Below are positions 52,472 to 61,042 of a stretch of 64,000 nt of DNA, piece after piece. The stretch is from assembly GCF_000337815.1 (NCBI RefSeq), contig NZ_AOLN01000018.1, positions 434,001 through 498,000 on the forward strand. Direction: 5' to 3'. Made by a program: the position numbers and the translations under genes. How positions within the stretch are numbered: position 1 is the first letter of the stretch; every line of letters starts with the position of its first letter. Source of the DNA: Haloferax mucosum ATCC BAA-1512. GTDB taxonomy: Archaea > Halobacteriota > Halobacteria > Halobacteriales > Haloferacaceae. Under the pieces are notes generated by a model. The model saw only the letters and a list, made by a program, of their open reading frames with translations. It was not told where the DNA came from and ran no database searches.

Positions 52472-52924
52472 TCAGTCCGCGGCTTCCGTCTCAGTCTCCG
52501 CTTCCGACCCGCACACGTCGAGGTACTTACATGCGTCCGTCTCGGGGTCGAAACAGTCGGGACAGTCGGCGTTCCGGTCGATGATGGTGTCCAGTCGGTC
52601 CGCAATCATCCCATCGATGACGGGTTCGAGTTCGCGGGCCTCCGCGCGGAACTCCTCAACGTCGAGGACGTTCGAGAGGAATCGCTCGATGATGCAGTAG
52701 GTCTGGAGTGCGTCGCGGGCGCGGACGATACCGTCGTCGGTGAGCGTGACGCCTTTGTACTTTTCGTGCTCTGCGAGGCCGCGAGACTCCAGTTTGCCGA
52801 TCATCTCGTTGGCGCTCGCCGGGCTTACTTCCATCATGTCCGCGAGTGCGCCGGTGGAAGCCGGGCCGTTTTCCATCTGCTGCAGCAGGTAAATCGCTTT
52901 GACGTATTGGTCTGCCGTGTTCAT
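52472..52924 (-). CDS. sirR: SirR-like DtxR-family metal-dependent repressor
   Basis: A 150-residue regulator. The N-terminal winged helix MNTADQYVKAIYLLQQMENGPASTGALADMMEVSPASANEMIGKLESRGLAEHEKYKGVTLTDDG is typical of DtxR/MntR proteins, and the dimerisation and metal region VLDVEEFRAEARELEPVIDGMIADRL follows. A Cys cluster, CPDCFDPETDACKYLDVC, sits near the end, and the C-terminus is acidic without an SH3 domain. It should sense Fe or Mn. It starts four bases past the stop of the ferritin-like gene, so they share a transcript next to the Suf genes. Confidence 0.92.
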   Translation of the reverse strand: MNTADQYVKAIYLLQQMENGPASTGALADMMEVSPASANEMIGKLESRGLAEHEKYKGVTLTDDGIVRARDALQTYCIIERFLSNVLDVEEFRAEARELEPVIDGMIADRLDTIIDRNADCPDCFDPETDACKYLDVCGSEAETETEAAD

Positions 52925-52928
52925 CGTG

Positions 52929-53420
52929 TCACTCGCGTTCTTCCATGATCCGGGTCACTTCTTCGACGCCATCGGCTTCCTCTTCGCGGATCTCGGCGAG
53001 GGTTTCGACGAGTTCCTCGCGGTCGATGGTGAACTGTGCATCACTCGCCTCGATAGCCGTAATAACGTCGTCGTAGAACTTGTAGGCGGTCTCTTCGTTA
53101 CAGAGTTGGTCGTAGAGAACGCCATCGAAGTCCTCCGGCTTCGTCTGTCCGTACTGGGCTTCGACGAGCGCCTCGATTTCCTCGAACGGGACGCTATCGA
53201 CATCCAGCCGGTCGATGATGGCTTCGAGACGTTCCCGGTGGTCGGCGGACTCCTCGGCGGCGTGCGAGAGGAGGTCTCGAATCTCCTCGTCGAGTGTGTC
53301 TTCGTCGAGTTCTTCGTGGTGGTGGTAGGCGCGTGCCTCCACGACTTCTTCGAGGACGATACCGATCTGTAGGAGGCGGGCCAACTGATGGTCAGACGTG
53401 ACCTGATACCCGACGCTCAT
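52929..53420 (-). CDS. Ferritin-like domain protein
   Basis: A 163-residue helical protein: MSVGYQVTSDHQLARLLQIGIVLEEVVEARAYHHHEELDEDTLDEEIRDLLSHAAEESADHRERLEAIIDRLD holds E-x-x-E/H pairs (EEVVEARAYHHH and EESADHRERLE), the di-iron ligand pattern, with further ones in EEIEALVEAQYG and CNEETAYKFYDDVITAIE. The HHH run at its first helix is distinctive. It may bind or oxidise iron. The ATG at 53420 is preferred; the frame runs on to 53471. It is in an operon with sirR, four bases apart. Confidence 0.85.
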   Translation of the reverse strand: MSVGYQVTSDHQLARLLQIGIVLEEVVEARAYHHHEELDEDTLDEEIRDLLSHAAEESADHRERLEAIIDRLDVDSVPFEEIEALVEAQYGQTKPEDFDGVLYDQLCNEETAYKFYDDVITAIEASDAQFTIDREELVETLAEIREEEADGVEEVTRIMEERE

Positions 53421-53549
53421 GGATTCGTCCTCCACACTACTCGAAGACACGATACCACGACGTACATACACAACTGTCCGGGAGAGACTGACTTAAGCGG
53501 TTCCCTCGCGGGTCGTCAAATCGGTAAAAACGAGGTATCGAAGATGACG

Positions 53550-54758
53550 TTAGTGCAGGCGGGCGGCGATGAGTTCTTCGAGGTCGTCGCGGAACTCGTC
53601 AACTTCGATCTCTTCGAGGACGGGAACGAAGAAGCCCTCGACGAGCATGTTCCGTGCCTGCTGTTCCGGGATGGACCGTGAGACCATGTAGAAGAGGTCT
53701 TCTTTGTCCACCTGACCGACCGTCGCGGCGTGTGACGCTTCGGTGTCGTGGTTGTTGATGATGAGCTTCGGCGACGCGTCGGCCTCGGACTCGTCCGAGA
53801 GCATCAGCGTGTTCTCGCGCTGGTAGGAGTTCGTACTCCACGCGTCGCGGCCGACGTCTTGGACACCCTCGTAGACCGAGCGGGCCGCGTCGTCGAGGAC
53901 GCCGCGGGTCACGAGGTCCGCGGTTGTGTTCTCCGCTTGGTGCCAGACGCGGGCGTTGACGTCGATATGCTGGTCGTCGTGGCCGAAGAACGCGCCGACG
54001 ATCTTCGTCTCGGACGCCTCGCCGTTGAGTTCGGTCTCGACGTCACTGCGCGTGAGCCGTGAGCCGAGGTTGCCTTCGATCCAGTTGATGGTGGCGTAGG
54101 TGTCGGCGTCACCGCGCTTGAGCGAGTACGTGTACGTCTCTTCGTCGAGGTTCTGGAGCGACCCGTACTGGACGTACGAGTTCTCGCCTGCGGCGATTTC
54201 GACGAGGTTCGAGAAGTACCGTTCTTCGTCGCTTTTGTCGCCGGACTCGATGGCTTCGAGGATGGTGACAGACGAAGACTTCTCGGTGACGACGAGCGTG
54301 TGACTGAAGAGGGACCGAGAGTTCATCTCGGCACGAATCTTCACGTCCTCGGCGTTGACCTCCTCGGGGACGTAGACGAACGTCCCCGTCGTGAACAGCG
54401 CCGCAGAAAGCGCGGTGAGGTAGTTCGTTTCGAGGTCAACGACGGAGCCGAAGTGCTCTTCGATGAGGTCGCTGTACTCGTCGAGCGCCTCCGTGAAGGG
54501 GAGCACGACGACGTCCTCGGGAGCCTCGCGGGAGGTCTCGTCGGACTGATTCAGCGGATCGACGAGCGTCTCGAAGTCGAGCGCTTCGAGGTTCGTCCAC
54601 CGGCGACCGGGCGTCTGAATGACGTCCGGCAGTTCGAGCTCGTCGAGTGCTTCGAGGGCCGCTAAGCGGGCCTCAAGGAGCCACTCCGGCTCGTCCCGTG
54701 CGTCCGAAATCTCACGTACTGTCTCTGCGGACAGGTTTGCGGGAAGTTGCGCACTCAT
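53550..54758 (-). CDS. sufD: SufD, Fe-S cluster assembly protein
   Basis: A 402-residue beta-helix protein of the Suf scaffold. It has ISDARDEPEWLLEARLAALEALDELELPDVI, the shared SufB/SufD N-terminal block, a core of short strands (FGHDDQHIDVNARVWHQAENTTADLVTRGVLDDAARSVYEGVQDVGRDA), SYQRENTLMLSDESEADASPKLIINNHDTEASHAATVGQVDKEDLFYMVSRSIPEQQARNMLVEGF, and the conserved His of ASHAATVG. It pairs with SufB and SufC. SufB lies three bases upstream, so the cluster is one operon. Confidence 0.96.
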   Translation of the reverse strand: MSAQLPANLSAETVREISDARDEPEWLLEARLAALEALDELELPDVIQTPGRRWTNLEALDFETLVDPLNQSDETSREAPEDVVVLPFTEALDEYSDLIEEHFGSVVDLETNYLTALSAALFTTGTFVYVPEEVNAEDVKIRAEMNSRSLFSHTLVVTEKSSSVTILEAIESGDKSDEERYFSNLVEIAAGENSYVQYGSLQNLDEETYTYSLKRGDADTYATINWIEGNLGSRLTRSDVETELNGEASETKIVGAFFGHDDQHIDVNARVWHQAENTTADLVTRGVLDDAARSVYEGVQDVGRDAWSTNSYQRENTLMLSDESEADASPKLIINNHDTEASHAATVGQVDKEDLFYMVSRSIPEQQARNMLVEGFFVPVLEEIEVDEFRDDLEELIAARLH

Positions 54759-54761
54759 TGG

Positions 54762-56192
54762 TTATCCGAGGCTACCCTCCATTTCGAGTTCGACGAGTCG
54801 GTTGAGTTCGACTGCGTACTCGATGGGCAGTTCCTCCGTGATGGGTTCGATGAACCCCGAAACGATCATCTGCTTCGCGTCGTCGTCGTCGAGACCGCGC
54901 GACTGGAGGTAGAAGACGTCCTCGTCGCCGATCTTCCCGACGGTCGCCTCGTGGGCGACGTCCACCGTGGACTCGTTGATTTCCATGTAGGGCATGGTGT
55001 CCGAGGTGGACTCGTTGTCGAACATCAGCGCGTCACACTCGACCGACGTCGAGGAGTTCTTCGCGCCGTTGGCGATGTGGACGAGACCGCGGTAGTTCGT
55101 GCGGCCGCCGTCTTTCGAGATGGACTTCGACTCGATAGTCGATTTCGTCTCGGGGGCGTTGTGGTAGACCTTCGCACCGGTGTCGATGTTCTGGCCTTCG
55201 CCCGCGAAGGCGATGGTGATGTGGTTGTCGGAGGCGCCGCGGCCCTTCAGGATGGACGCGGGGTACAGCATGGTGGCCTTCGAGCCCATCGACCCCGAAA
55301 TCCACTCCATGCGACCGCCTTTCTCGACGATTGCGCGCTTGGTGTTGAGGTTGTAGGTGTTTTTCGACCAGTTCTGGACGGTCGAGTACTGCACGTGTGC
55401 GTCCTCGCCGACGAACACTTCGACGCCGCCGGAGTGGAGGTTGAACGCGGAGTACTTGGGTGCGGAACAGCCCTCAATGTAGTGGACTTCGGAGCCCTTC
55501 TCCGCGACGATGAGCGTGTGTTCGAACTGGCCCATCCCCTCGGAGTTCATGCGGAAGTACGCCTGAACCGGCATGTCGACTGTCGTGTCCTCGGGGACGT
55601 AGACGAACGATCCGCCGGACCAGATTGCGCCGTGAAGCGCGGCGAATTTGTTGTCGCTCGGGGGAACGCACTTCGTCATGAAGTACTCCTTGACGATGTC
55701 TTCGTGCTCTTGGACCGCTTGGTCCATGTTCATGAAGACGACGCCCTTCTCCTCCCAGCGCTCTTGCATGTTCTGGTAGACGACTTCGGACTCGTACTGG
55801 GCACCGACGCCCGAGAGGGCGTTCTTCTCGGCTTCCGGGATTCCCAGTTTGTCGAAGGTGTCCTTGATGTCGTCCGGCAGGTCACGCCAGTCGTCGACGC
55901 CGCCGCGGACTTCTACGTCGGGGCGGATGTATGGGACGATTTCGTCCACGTCAACTTCGGAGAGGTCGGGCTGGCCGGGCCAATCGGTCGGCATCGGCAT
56001 CTTCTGGAACTGCTTGAGCGCGCGCAGGCGACGCTCCAGCATCCATTCCGGCTCGTCTTTGTCCTCCGAGATGACGCGGATGGTCTCTTCGTTGAGACCC
56101 TTTTCGGCCGCGAACGCGGCCTTCTGCTCCTTCTTGAACTCGAAGCGAGCTTCCGTGTCTGTCTCTTTTAGGTGGTCTTGGTCGGAACTCAT
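54762..56192 (-). CDS. sufB: SufB, Fe-S cluster scaffold
   Basis: A 476-residue protein, the main scaffold on which SufBCD builds Fe-S clusters. GLNEETIRVISEDKDEPEWMLERRLRALKQFQKMPMPTDWPGQPDLSEVDVDEIVPYI is the N-terminal block; CSAPKYSAFNLHSGGVEVFVGEDAHVQYSTVQNWSKNTYNLNTKRAIVEKGGRMEWISGSMGSKATMLYPASILKGRGA contains the active cysteine region (EGCSAPKY); and VDVAHEATVGKIGDEDVFYLQSRGLDDDDAKQMIVSGFIEPI closes it. It starts 12 bases past sufC and ends three before sufD. Confidence 0.97.
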   Translation of the reverse strand: MSSDQDHLKETDTEARFEFKKEQKAAFAAEKGLNEETIRVISEDKDEPEWMLERRLRALKQFQKMPMPTDWPGQPDLSEVDVDEIVPYIRPDVEVRGGVDDWRDLPDDIKDTFDKLGIPEAEKNALSGVGAQYESEVVYQNMQERWEEKGVVFMNMDQAVQEHEDIVKEYFMTKCVPPSDNKFAALHGAIWSGGSFVYVPEDTTVDMPVQAYFRMNSEGMGQFEHTLIVAEKGSEVHYIEGCSAPKYSAFNLHSGGVEVFVGEDAHVQYSTVQNWSKNTYNLNTKRAIVEKGGRMEWISGSMGSKATMLYPASILKGRGASDNHITIAFAGEGQNIDTGAKVYHNAPETKSTIESKSISKDGGRTNYRGLVHIANGAKNSSTSVECDALMFDNESTSDTMPYMEINESTVDVAHEATVGKIGDEDVFYLQSRGLDDDDAKQMIVSGFIEPITEELPIEYAVELNRLVELEMEGSLG

Positions 56193-56204
56193 GATGTTGT
56201 GGGG

Positions 56205-57110
56205 TTACGCGGCTTCGTAGACTTCCTCACGGACCCAGTCGTAGCCCTTGTCCTCAAGCTCGGACGCGAGGGACGCGTCGCCGCTCTTGACGACTTTCCC
56301 GTCGAGCATGATGTGAACGTGGTCTGGCTCGACGTATTCGAGGATACGCTGGTAGTGAGTAATCTGGAGGATACCGGTGCCCTGCTCGTCGCGCAGTGCG
56401 TTGATACCCTTCGAGACGTCCTGCAGGCGGTCGATGTCGAGACCGGAGTCGATCTCGTCGAGCACCGCAATCGACGGTTCGAGGATTGCGGCCTGCAGAA
56501 CCTCGTTTTGTTTCTTCTCGCCGCCGGAGAAGCCGGCGTTGAGGTAGCGCTGCATGAACTTCTCGTCCATGTCGAGGAGTTCCATCTTCCCTTTGAGGAG
56601 CTTCTGGAACTCGGCGACACCGATTTCGCCGTCGTCAACGTTGCCCTCCATCGGGGAGGTGTCGTAGCCGACGTCTTCGTCGTCGTCTTCCTCGTCCTCG
56701 CCGAAGAGGAGTTCCTCGCGCTCGTCGATTTTCGCGTTGAGCGCGGTGCGGAGGAAGTTCGTCATCGTGACGCCCTCGATTTCCGCGGGGTACTGGAAGC
56801 CGAGGAAGATACCGAGCGCGGCGCGCTCGTTCGGTTCCAGGTCGAGGAGGTCCCATGAACGGGCGTCGGACGGAATGTCGAGACCGCCGAAGTCACCGTC
56901 CTCAAGGTGAAGGAGAATTTCTCCTTCGGTTACTTCGTAGGCGGGGTGGCCGGCGATAACTTTAGAAGTCGTAGATTTGCCGGACCCGTTCGGACCCATC
57001 AGTGCGTGGATCTCGCCGGATTTGACTTCCAGGTCGACACCTCGCAGAATCTGCTCACCATCGTCCTCCGCGACACGTGCGTGGAGGTTCTTGATCTCGA
57101 GAGTTGCCAT
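56205..57110 (-). CDS. sufC: SufC, ATPase of the Suf complex
   Basis: A 301-residue ABC-type ATPase driving SufBD. Walker A is MGPNGSGKSTTSKVIAGHP near residue 38, the signature is FSGGEKKQNEVLQAAIL, Walker B is IAVLDEIDSGLDIDRLQDV, and the switch is LQITHYQRILEYV. It is about 50 residues longer than bacterial SufC because of an acidic insert (FGEDEEDDDEDVGYDTSPMEGNVDDGEIG) between Q-loop and signature. The ATG at 57110 begins the fold, right after the upstream untranslated region. First gene of the sufCBD operon. Confidence 0.96.
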   Translation of the reverse strand: MATLEIKNLHARVAEDDGEQILRGVDLEVKSGEIHALMGPNGSGKSTTSKVIAGHPAYEVTEGEILLHLEDGDFGGLDIPSDARSWDLLDLEPNERAALGIFLGFQYPAEIEGVTMTNFLRTALNAKIDEREELLFGEDEEDDDEDVGYDTSPMEGNVDDGEIGVAEFQKLLKGKMELLDMDEKFMQRYLNAGFSGGEKKQNEVLQAAILEPSIAVLDEIDSGLDIDRLQDVSKGINALRDEQGTGILQITHYQRILEYVEPDHVHIMLDGKVVKSGDASLASELEDKGYDWVREEVYEAA

Positions 57111-57243
57111 CGTTGGTTCGTTGCCTCGTACTCGAAGGGTGGGGAGTATCACCCATAATGCTTGCGCATTCACCCCTGGCACCTTTTGTAGAAAGAAAAT
57201 TTGTTTTCAAAAGCACAAAGAACTGCAGTCTGTTCGTGACATA

Positions 57244-57260
57244 TGACTGAGTTTCAGTCA
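57244..57260. promoter_or_regulatory. 17-base inverted repeat between sufC and polB
   Basis: TGACTGA-GTT-TCAGTCA is a perfect 7-bp inverted repeat with a 3-base centre, 134 bases upstream of the sufC ATG and 73 bases past the polB stop. No T-run follows, so a binding site in the suf promoter region is more likely than a terminator, though a 3' mRNA hairpin of polB is possible. An A/T-rich tract at 57187-57215 lies between it and sufC. Confidence 0.4.
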
Positions 57261-57332
57261 GCCAAACGCAGTTACACACGAGAGGGCTACGTAACCGAAT
57301 ATAGTTTCAATAGCGGTGGACGGACTGTCGAG

Positions 57333-60038
57333 TTACATGAAGCTCCCGAGACCGGTCTGTTCTTGACCGCTTTTCACCTCGTCCCAGGACATGCCGAGCG
57401 CTTCGATAACACGGGCAATCGGGCCTTTCAGCGTCTTGTCGAGCATCGTATCCCAATCGACTTCGAACGCTTCGGGAATCTGGTCTGCGTACTCGAAGCT
57501 GATGACGTCCGGGTCGCGCTTGAATTCGCGGTAGAGGTCGTCAACCTGCGGGTCGAAGTCCCCCGTTTCCATCTCCCTGAACCACGACGGATGGACTTTT
57601 TCGAGGTAGACGCGCTTCGGCTTCGACCCGCGACCGAAGTTCGTTCCGAGAAAGGCGTTGGCGTACTGCGCCCCGCGAACGTGTGCGGTCGGCGTCTCGT
57701 AGGCAGTCAGGCGTTTCCCGATGCCGCCGGGGATACCGACTTCCTCAAGCGGTAGGTTCCCCGCTTGGAAGTCGGTGATGATGTCGTGGAGATACTCTTT
57801 GATATCCTCGGTGTCCTGCCCGTGGACGATCATGTCGATGACGTTCTTTTGGACTTCCTTCGTAATCTGGGCGATGTCGGAGCGTTTGTACTCGAAGCCC
57901 GTGATGTCGATGTCGTCAACGTCTTTCCCTTCTTTCCAAACGATGTGGCCGGCGTAGCGCTTCTTTTTTCCCGCTTGGAAGAACCGTCGGTAGAGTTTCT
58001 CGAACTCGATTTGGAAGCGGTGTTCGTCGGCACCGAGCGCCTCCTGTGCGAACTCGTCGTAGGCGGCGTTGATGTGCTCCTCGATGTCGAAAGACTGCTC
58101 GATTGCTTCCTCCGTGGACACGTCGGGACCGAGTTCGAGCATGACCGAGTCGGTGTCGCCATAGGCCACGTCGTATCCGATTTCGTTCGCCGCTTGCTCG
58201 GTGAACTCGATGACTTTGCGGCCGGTCGCCGTCACTGCCGCGCCCATCTCTTTGTCGTAGAGGCGGAAGCGGTCCCAACCTAGGACGCCGTACAGCGAGT
58301 TCATGATGACTTTGACGGCTTGCTGTTGGCGGTCAAACTGGTCGTATTCTGACGACCCCGGTTCGTGTTCGTTTCGGAGCCCCTTTTTCTCCTCGCGCTC
58401 GGTGAGGAGTTCATCGACCATCTCCCGAATCATGCCATCCGGCTCCTGTCGGAAGTGGGTCCCGTTGGGTGCGCGGAAGATATCGCCGTCGTAGGTCTCG
58501 GGGTCAACTTTCGTCTCCGGCGACGCGTTTATCGTCACCATACACATCGGGTACAGCGACTTCAGGTCGAGCACCGTGACGTTCTCTTTGACGCCCGTGA
58601 TGGGGTCGAACACGGCACCGCCCTCGTAGTCTTCCGACTCCTGTTTCCCTTTCGAGGGGAGTGCGAACTCGCCGTGGACCTTGTGCAGAACGTAGATGTC
58701 AACGGTGTCGCCCGGCGTCGGCGCGTCTTCGAGCTTACAGCCGACGAACGTCCGCACCTCGTCCCAGAAGGCGACGATATCCTGCTTGCGGTCGATTTCG
58801 ACACACAACTCCACGTCGCGGAGATTGTATTCGAGGAGTCGTTCGGGGTCCTGTTCCCACAGGTCGCCGATGTCTCCCGAGTAGCGTTCTTTGCCGACAT
58901 CGAGTTCGAGTTCGCCCACCGCGTCCAGTCGGTAGGATTCGAGTTCCGTGAACTGGGTGCGCTTGTACGCATAGAGCAAGTCGAAGACGACCCGACCTTT
59001 GATGTCCGGGCCGCCCCAACCGCCGCGCCAGACTTCACCGAGCCGGGACATGCGATTGTAATCGAGGTCGTAGTCGCTCGTCGGATTCAGTACGTCGAGT
59101 CTGTCGAGGAAGTACGGCGCGTCGAAGTCCTCGAAGTTCCAGCCCGTGAGCACGTCGGGGTCCGTCTTTTCGATGTACGTGACGAACGCGTCGAGCATCG
59201 CATCCTCGTCGTCGAACGTTCGGACTTCGACGTCGGCACCCTCTCGGAGGAAGTCGTAGTTCGGAAGCGCCTCGGGTCGCTTCCCGAGACCGTCTTCAGC
59301 GACCGCGTGCCAGACGATATATTCGTCTTCGTACGAATCGTGGCTGGTGAGACAGATAATCGGCTCCTCGCCGTCTTCGGGGAAGCCGTTGCGGTCGTTC
59401 ACCTCGATGTCGAAGGTGTTCACCCGGAGGTCCGCATCGACCGCGGTCGGTTCGATTTCCTGATGCGGGATTTGAATCGTGCCGTCGTCGAGGCGACGTG
59501 CGGGGACGCGAACGCCGCCGTTGATGTCCTTGTCGATGAGCAGACGGTTCGGGAAGAGGATGTCCGCTTCGTAGTGGTCGAACTCGTCACGAATCTGCCC
59601 GACGTCGCGGGGTGTTCGAGCGAATATCTTGGTCAGTTCCTCGCCGCGGATACTTTCGTACCCGGCGTCGGTGCCGGTGATAACGTCCTTGTCGAGTAGG
59701 TCGTCGTCGAGGCTGTCAGTGGGAGCGTAGAAGTACGGTCTGAACCCGAGGACGCGGACGTGTTCGGCCTCATTGTCCGCCGTCCGGCCGAAGAGGTGGA
59801 CGACCGGGTACTCGTTTCGTCCCGCACCTTCGATGGTGTAATCGACCTGGGTGACGGCGAGGTCTACCGTCCCGTCGGGGTCGGGAAAGCGTACCTCGTC
59901 CGTGTCGATGACGTCGGAGACGTGTTGTCCGGCGTCGCCGGCGACGATGGCGGCTTCCTCGTCGGGCCGCGTGTCGCCTGCTCCAGACCCGTTCTCGTCG
60001 AACTGGGCGAACGTAGATTGGTCCTCCCGGGTAGGCAT
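57333..60038 (-). CDS. polB: Family B DNA polymerase, replicative
   Basis: A 901-residue replicative polymerase with no intein. The 3'-5' exonuclease motifs are FDIEVNDRNGFP (Exo I), LTGWNFEDFDAPY (Exo II) and EYNLRDVELCV (Exo III). The polymerase motifs are VLDLKSLYPMCM (motif A), VIMNSLYGVLGWDRFRLY (motif B) and VAYGDTDSVMLEL (motif C, YGDTD), all uninterrupted. The C-terminal thumb continues to SFM. The ATG at 60038 is preferred over the longer frame to 60071, which adds LLPGGAEIPP without homology. It is the last gene before the small genes flanking rad50. Confidence 0.96.
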   Translation of the reverse strand: MPTREDQSTFAQFDENGSGAGDTRPDEEAAIVAGDAGQHVSDVIDTDEVRFPDPDGTVDLAVTQVDYTIEGAGRNEYPVVHLFGRTADNEAEHVRVLGFRPYFYAPTDSLDDDLLDKDVITGTDAGYESIRGEELTKIFARTPRDVGQIRDEFDHYEADILFPNRLLIDKDINGGVRVPARRLDDGTIQIPHQEIEPTAVDADLRVNTFDIEVNDRNGFPEDGEEPIICLTSHDSYEDEYIVWHAVAEDGLGKRPEALPNYDFLREGADVEVRTFDDEDAMLDAFVTYIEKTDPDVLTGWNFEDFDAPYFLDRLDVLNPTSDYDLDYNRMSRLGEVWRGGWGGPDIKGRVVFDLLYAYKRTQFTELESYRLDAVGELELDVGKERYSGDIGDLWEQDPERLLEYNLRDVELCVEIDRKQDIVAFWDEVRTFVGCKLEDAPTPGDTVDIYVLHKVHGEFALPSKGKQESEDYEGGAVFDPITGVKENVTVLDLKSLYPMCMVTINASPETKVDPETYDGDIFRAPNGTHFRQEPDGMIREMVDELLTEREEKKGLRNEHEPGSSEYDQFDRQQQAVKVIMNSLYGVLGWDRFRLYDKEMGAAVTATGRKVIEFTEQAANEIGYDVAYGDTDSVMLELGPDVSTEEAIEQSFDIEEHINAAYDEFAQEALGADEHRFQIEFEKLYRRFFQAGKKKRYAGHIVWKEGKDVDDIDITGFEYKRSDIAQITKEVQKNVIDMIVHGQDTEDIKEYLHDIITDFQAGNLPLEEVGIPGGIGKRLTAYETPTAHVRGAQYANAFLGTNFGRGSKPKRVYLEKVHPSWFREMETGDFDPQVDDLYREFKRDPDVISFEYADQIPEAFEVDWDTMLDKTLKGPIARVIEALGMSWDEVKSGQEQTGLGSFM

Positions 60039-60149
60039 AGGCGGGATTTCGGCACCACCCGGTAAAAGCAACCCCCTTCGGTGTTAGCGAACTCGTCGGC
60101 GAACCACGAAAAGACATATATTTGTGCATGACATTCGTTGCCACACGAT

Positions 60150-60335
60150 ATGACCGACCACGCATCACCAGGACGGTGGGACGGCACGATCGACGGCACC
60201 GGACCGACGGGTCCGACAGGAGCCGAGACGATCGAATCCTACGATATCGACGGTGGTGTGGTGTTCTACGATGCGGAGAACCCACTTGCATGGGTCGAGG
60301 CGACGCGGTCGATGCGCCTCGACGATTGCGCCTAA
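60150..60335 (+). CDS. Small conserved protein, DUF7331-like
   Basis: A 61-residue protein, MTDHASPGRWDGTIDGTGPTGPTGAETIESYDIDGGVVFYDAENPLAWVEATRSMRLDDCA. The close ETIE-YD-GGVVFYDAENPLAW-x-x-x is a hallmark of a small haloarchaeal family (DUF7331, from memory). A TATA (ACATATATTTG, about 60112-60122) sits about 30 bases upstream, suggesting a leaderless or near-leaderless mRNA. Function unknown. It is divergent from polB. Confidence 0.8.
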   Translation: MTDHASPGRWDGTIDGTGPTGPTGAETIESYDIDGGVVFYDAENPLAWVEATRSMRLDDCA

Positions 60336-60381
60336 CTCGTAAAACGGGCTTTTTTTCTCGGTACAGCGTCTCGACGCGAGC

Positions 60382-61017
60382 GTGACGGACGACGAGCGAC
60401 GCGAGGACGGTCGGAAGACGACGGAGCCGTCTTCTCCCAGCCATCAGGACCCAGCGCGTTCTGGTGACGACATTGCCTCCCGAATCGACCCCAAAAAGCG
60501 GTGGGGCGATCCGGAGGCTCGGTGGGGAGACCCCGAAACAGAACTTCCGAACATCCCGCGCGTTCGTATTCCGGGCGAAGACGACCCGGCGACCGAACCA
60601 GACGAAGACGACGAGGACCAATCGTTCTCCGCCGACATCGACCCCGAAGCGGCGCGACTCTTCTGGGCGAGCGTCGTCCTCGCAAACATTGGTGTGGGCG
60701 GCGTCGCCGTCGGCGCGATGCTTCTTTATTTCCGCGACGACCTGCTCGTCGGCGGCGGTCTCGTCCTCTTAGGTATCGGGTCGCTCGTCCGCGTCTACTT
60801 CACCTATAGGGAGTTCGAACGCGGCGAGTGGTCGGACGACGAAGTCGCGGACGCTGACGACGACACGACGACCATAGACGATACCGCCAACGCCGGTGAC
60901 CCCGACCGAATCGAATCCGGTGAGCCTGGCGGTTCCGACGGTTCTGACGGTTCCAGCGACCCCAGCGAATCCGGCGACCCCGACGACTCCGACAAACCCA
61001 ACGAACGCAACCGATAA
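60382..61017 (+). CDS. Membrane protein with acidic tails, DUF7322-like
   Basis: A 211-residue protein, GTG start at 60382. The N-terminal 90 residues are disordered and acidic, with a near repeat RWGDPEARWGDPETELPNIPRVRIPGEDDP. One hydrophobic block (SVVLANIGVGGVAVGAMLLYF, then LLVGGGLVLLGIGSLVRVYFTY) gives two TM helices, and a Ser/Asp/Gly-rich tail follows. The PKxRWGDPE and IP-RVRIP features suggest DUF7322, from memory. Role unknown; it sits between small DNA-repair neighbours and overlaps none. Confidence 0.7.
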   Translation: MTDDERREDGRKTTEPSSPSHQDPARSGDDIASRIDPKKRWGDPEARWGDPETELPNIPRVRIPGEDDPATEPDEDDEDQSFSADIDPEAARLFWASVVLANIGVGGVAVGAMLLYFRDDLLVGGGLVLLGIGSLVRVYFTYREFERGEWSDDEVADADDDTTTIDDTANAGDPDRIESGEPGGSDGSDGSSDPSESGDPDDSDKPNERNR

Positions 61018-61042
61018 CAGTCGCCGACGCGTTCGACCCGCC

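Noticed and set aside
57243-57332. Plus-strand ORF starting MTEFQSAKRSYTREG before polB
   Set aside because: It continues as the reverse of polB, has no recognisable domain, and starts inside the suf/polB intergenic palindrome.
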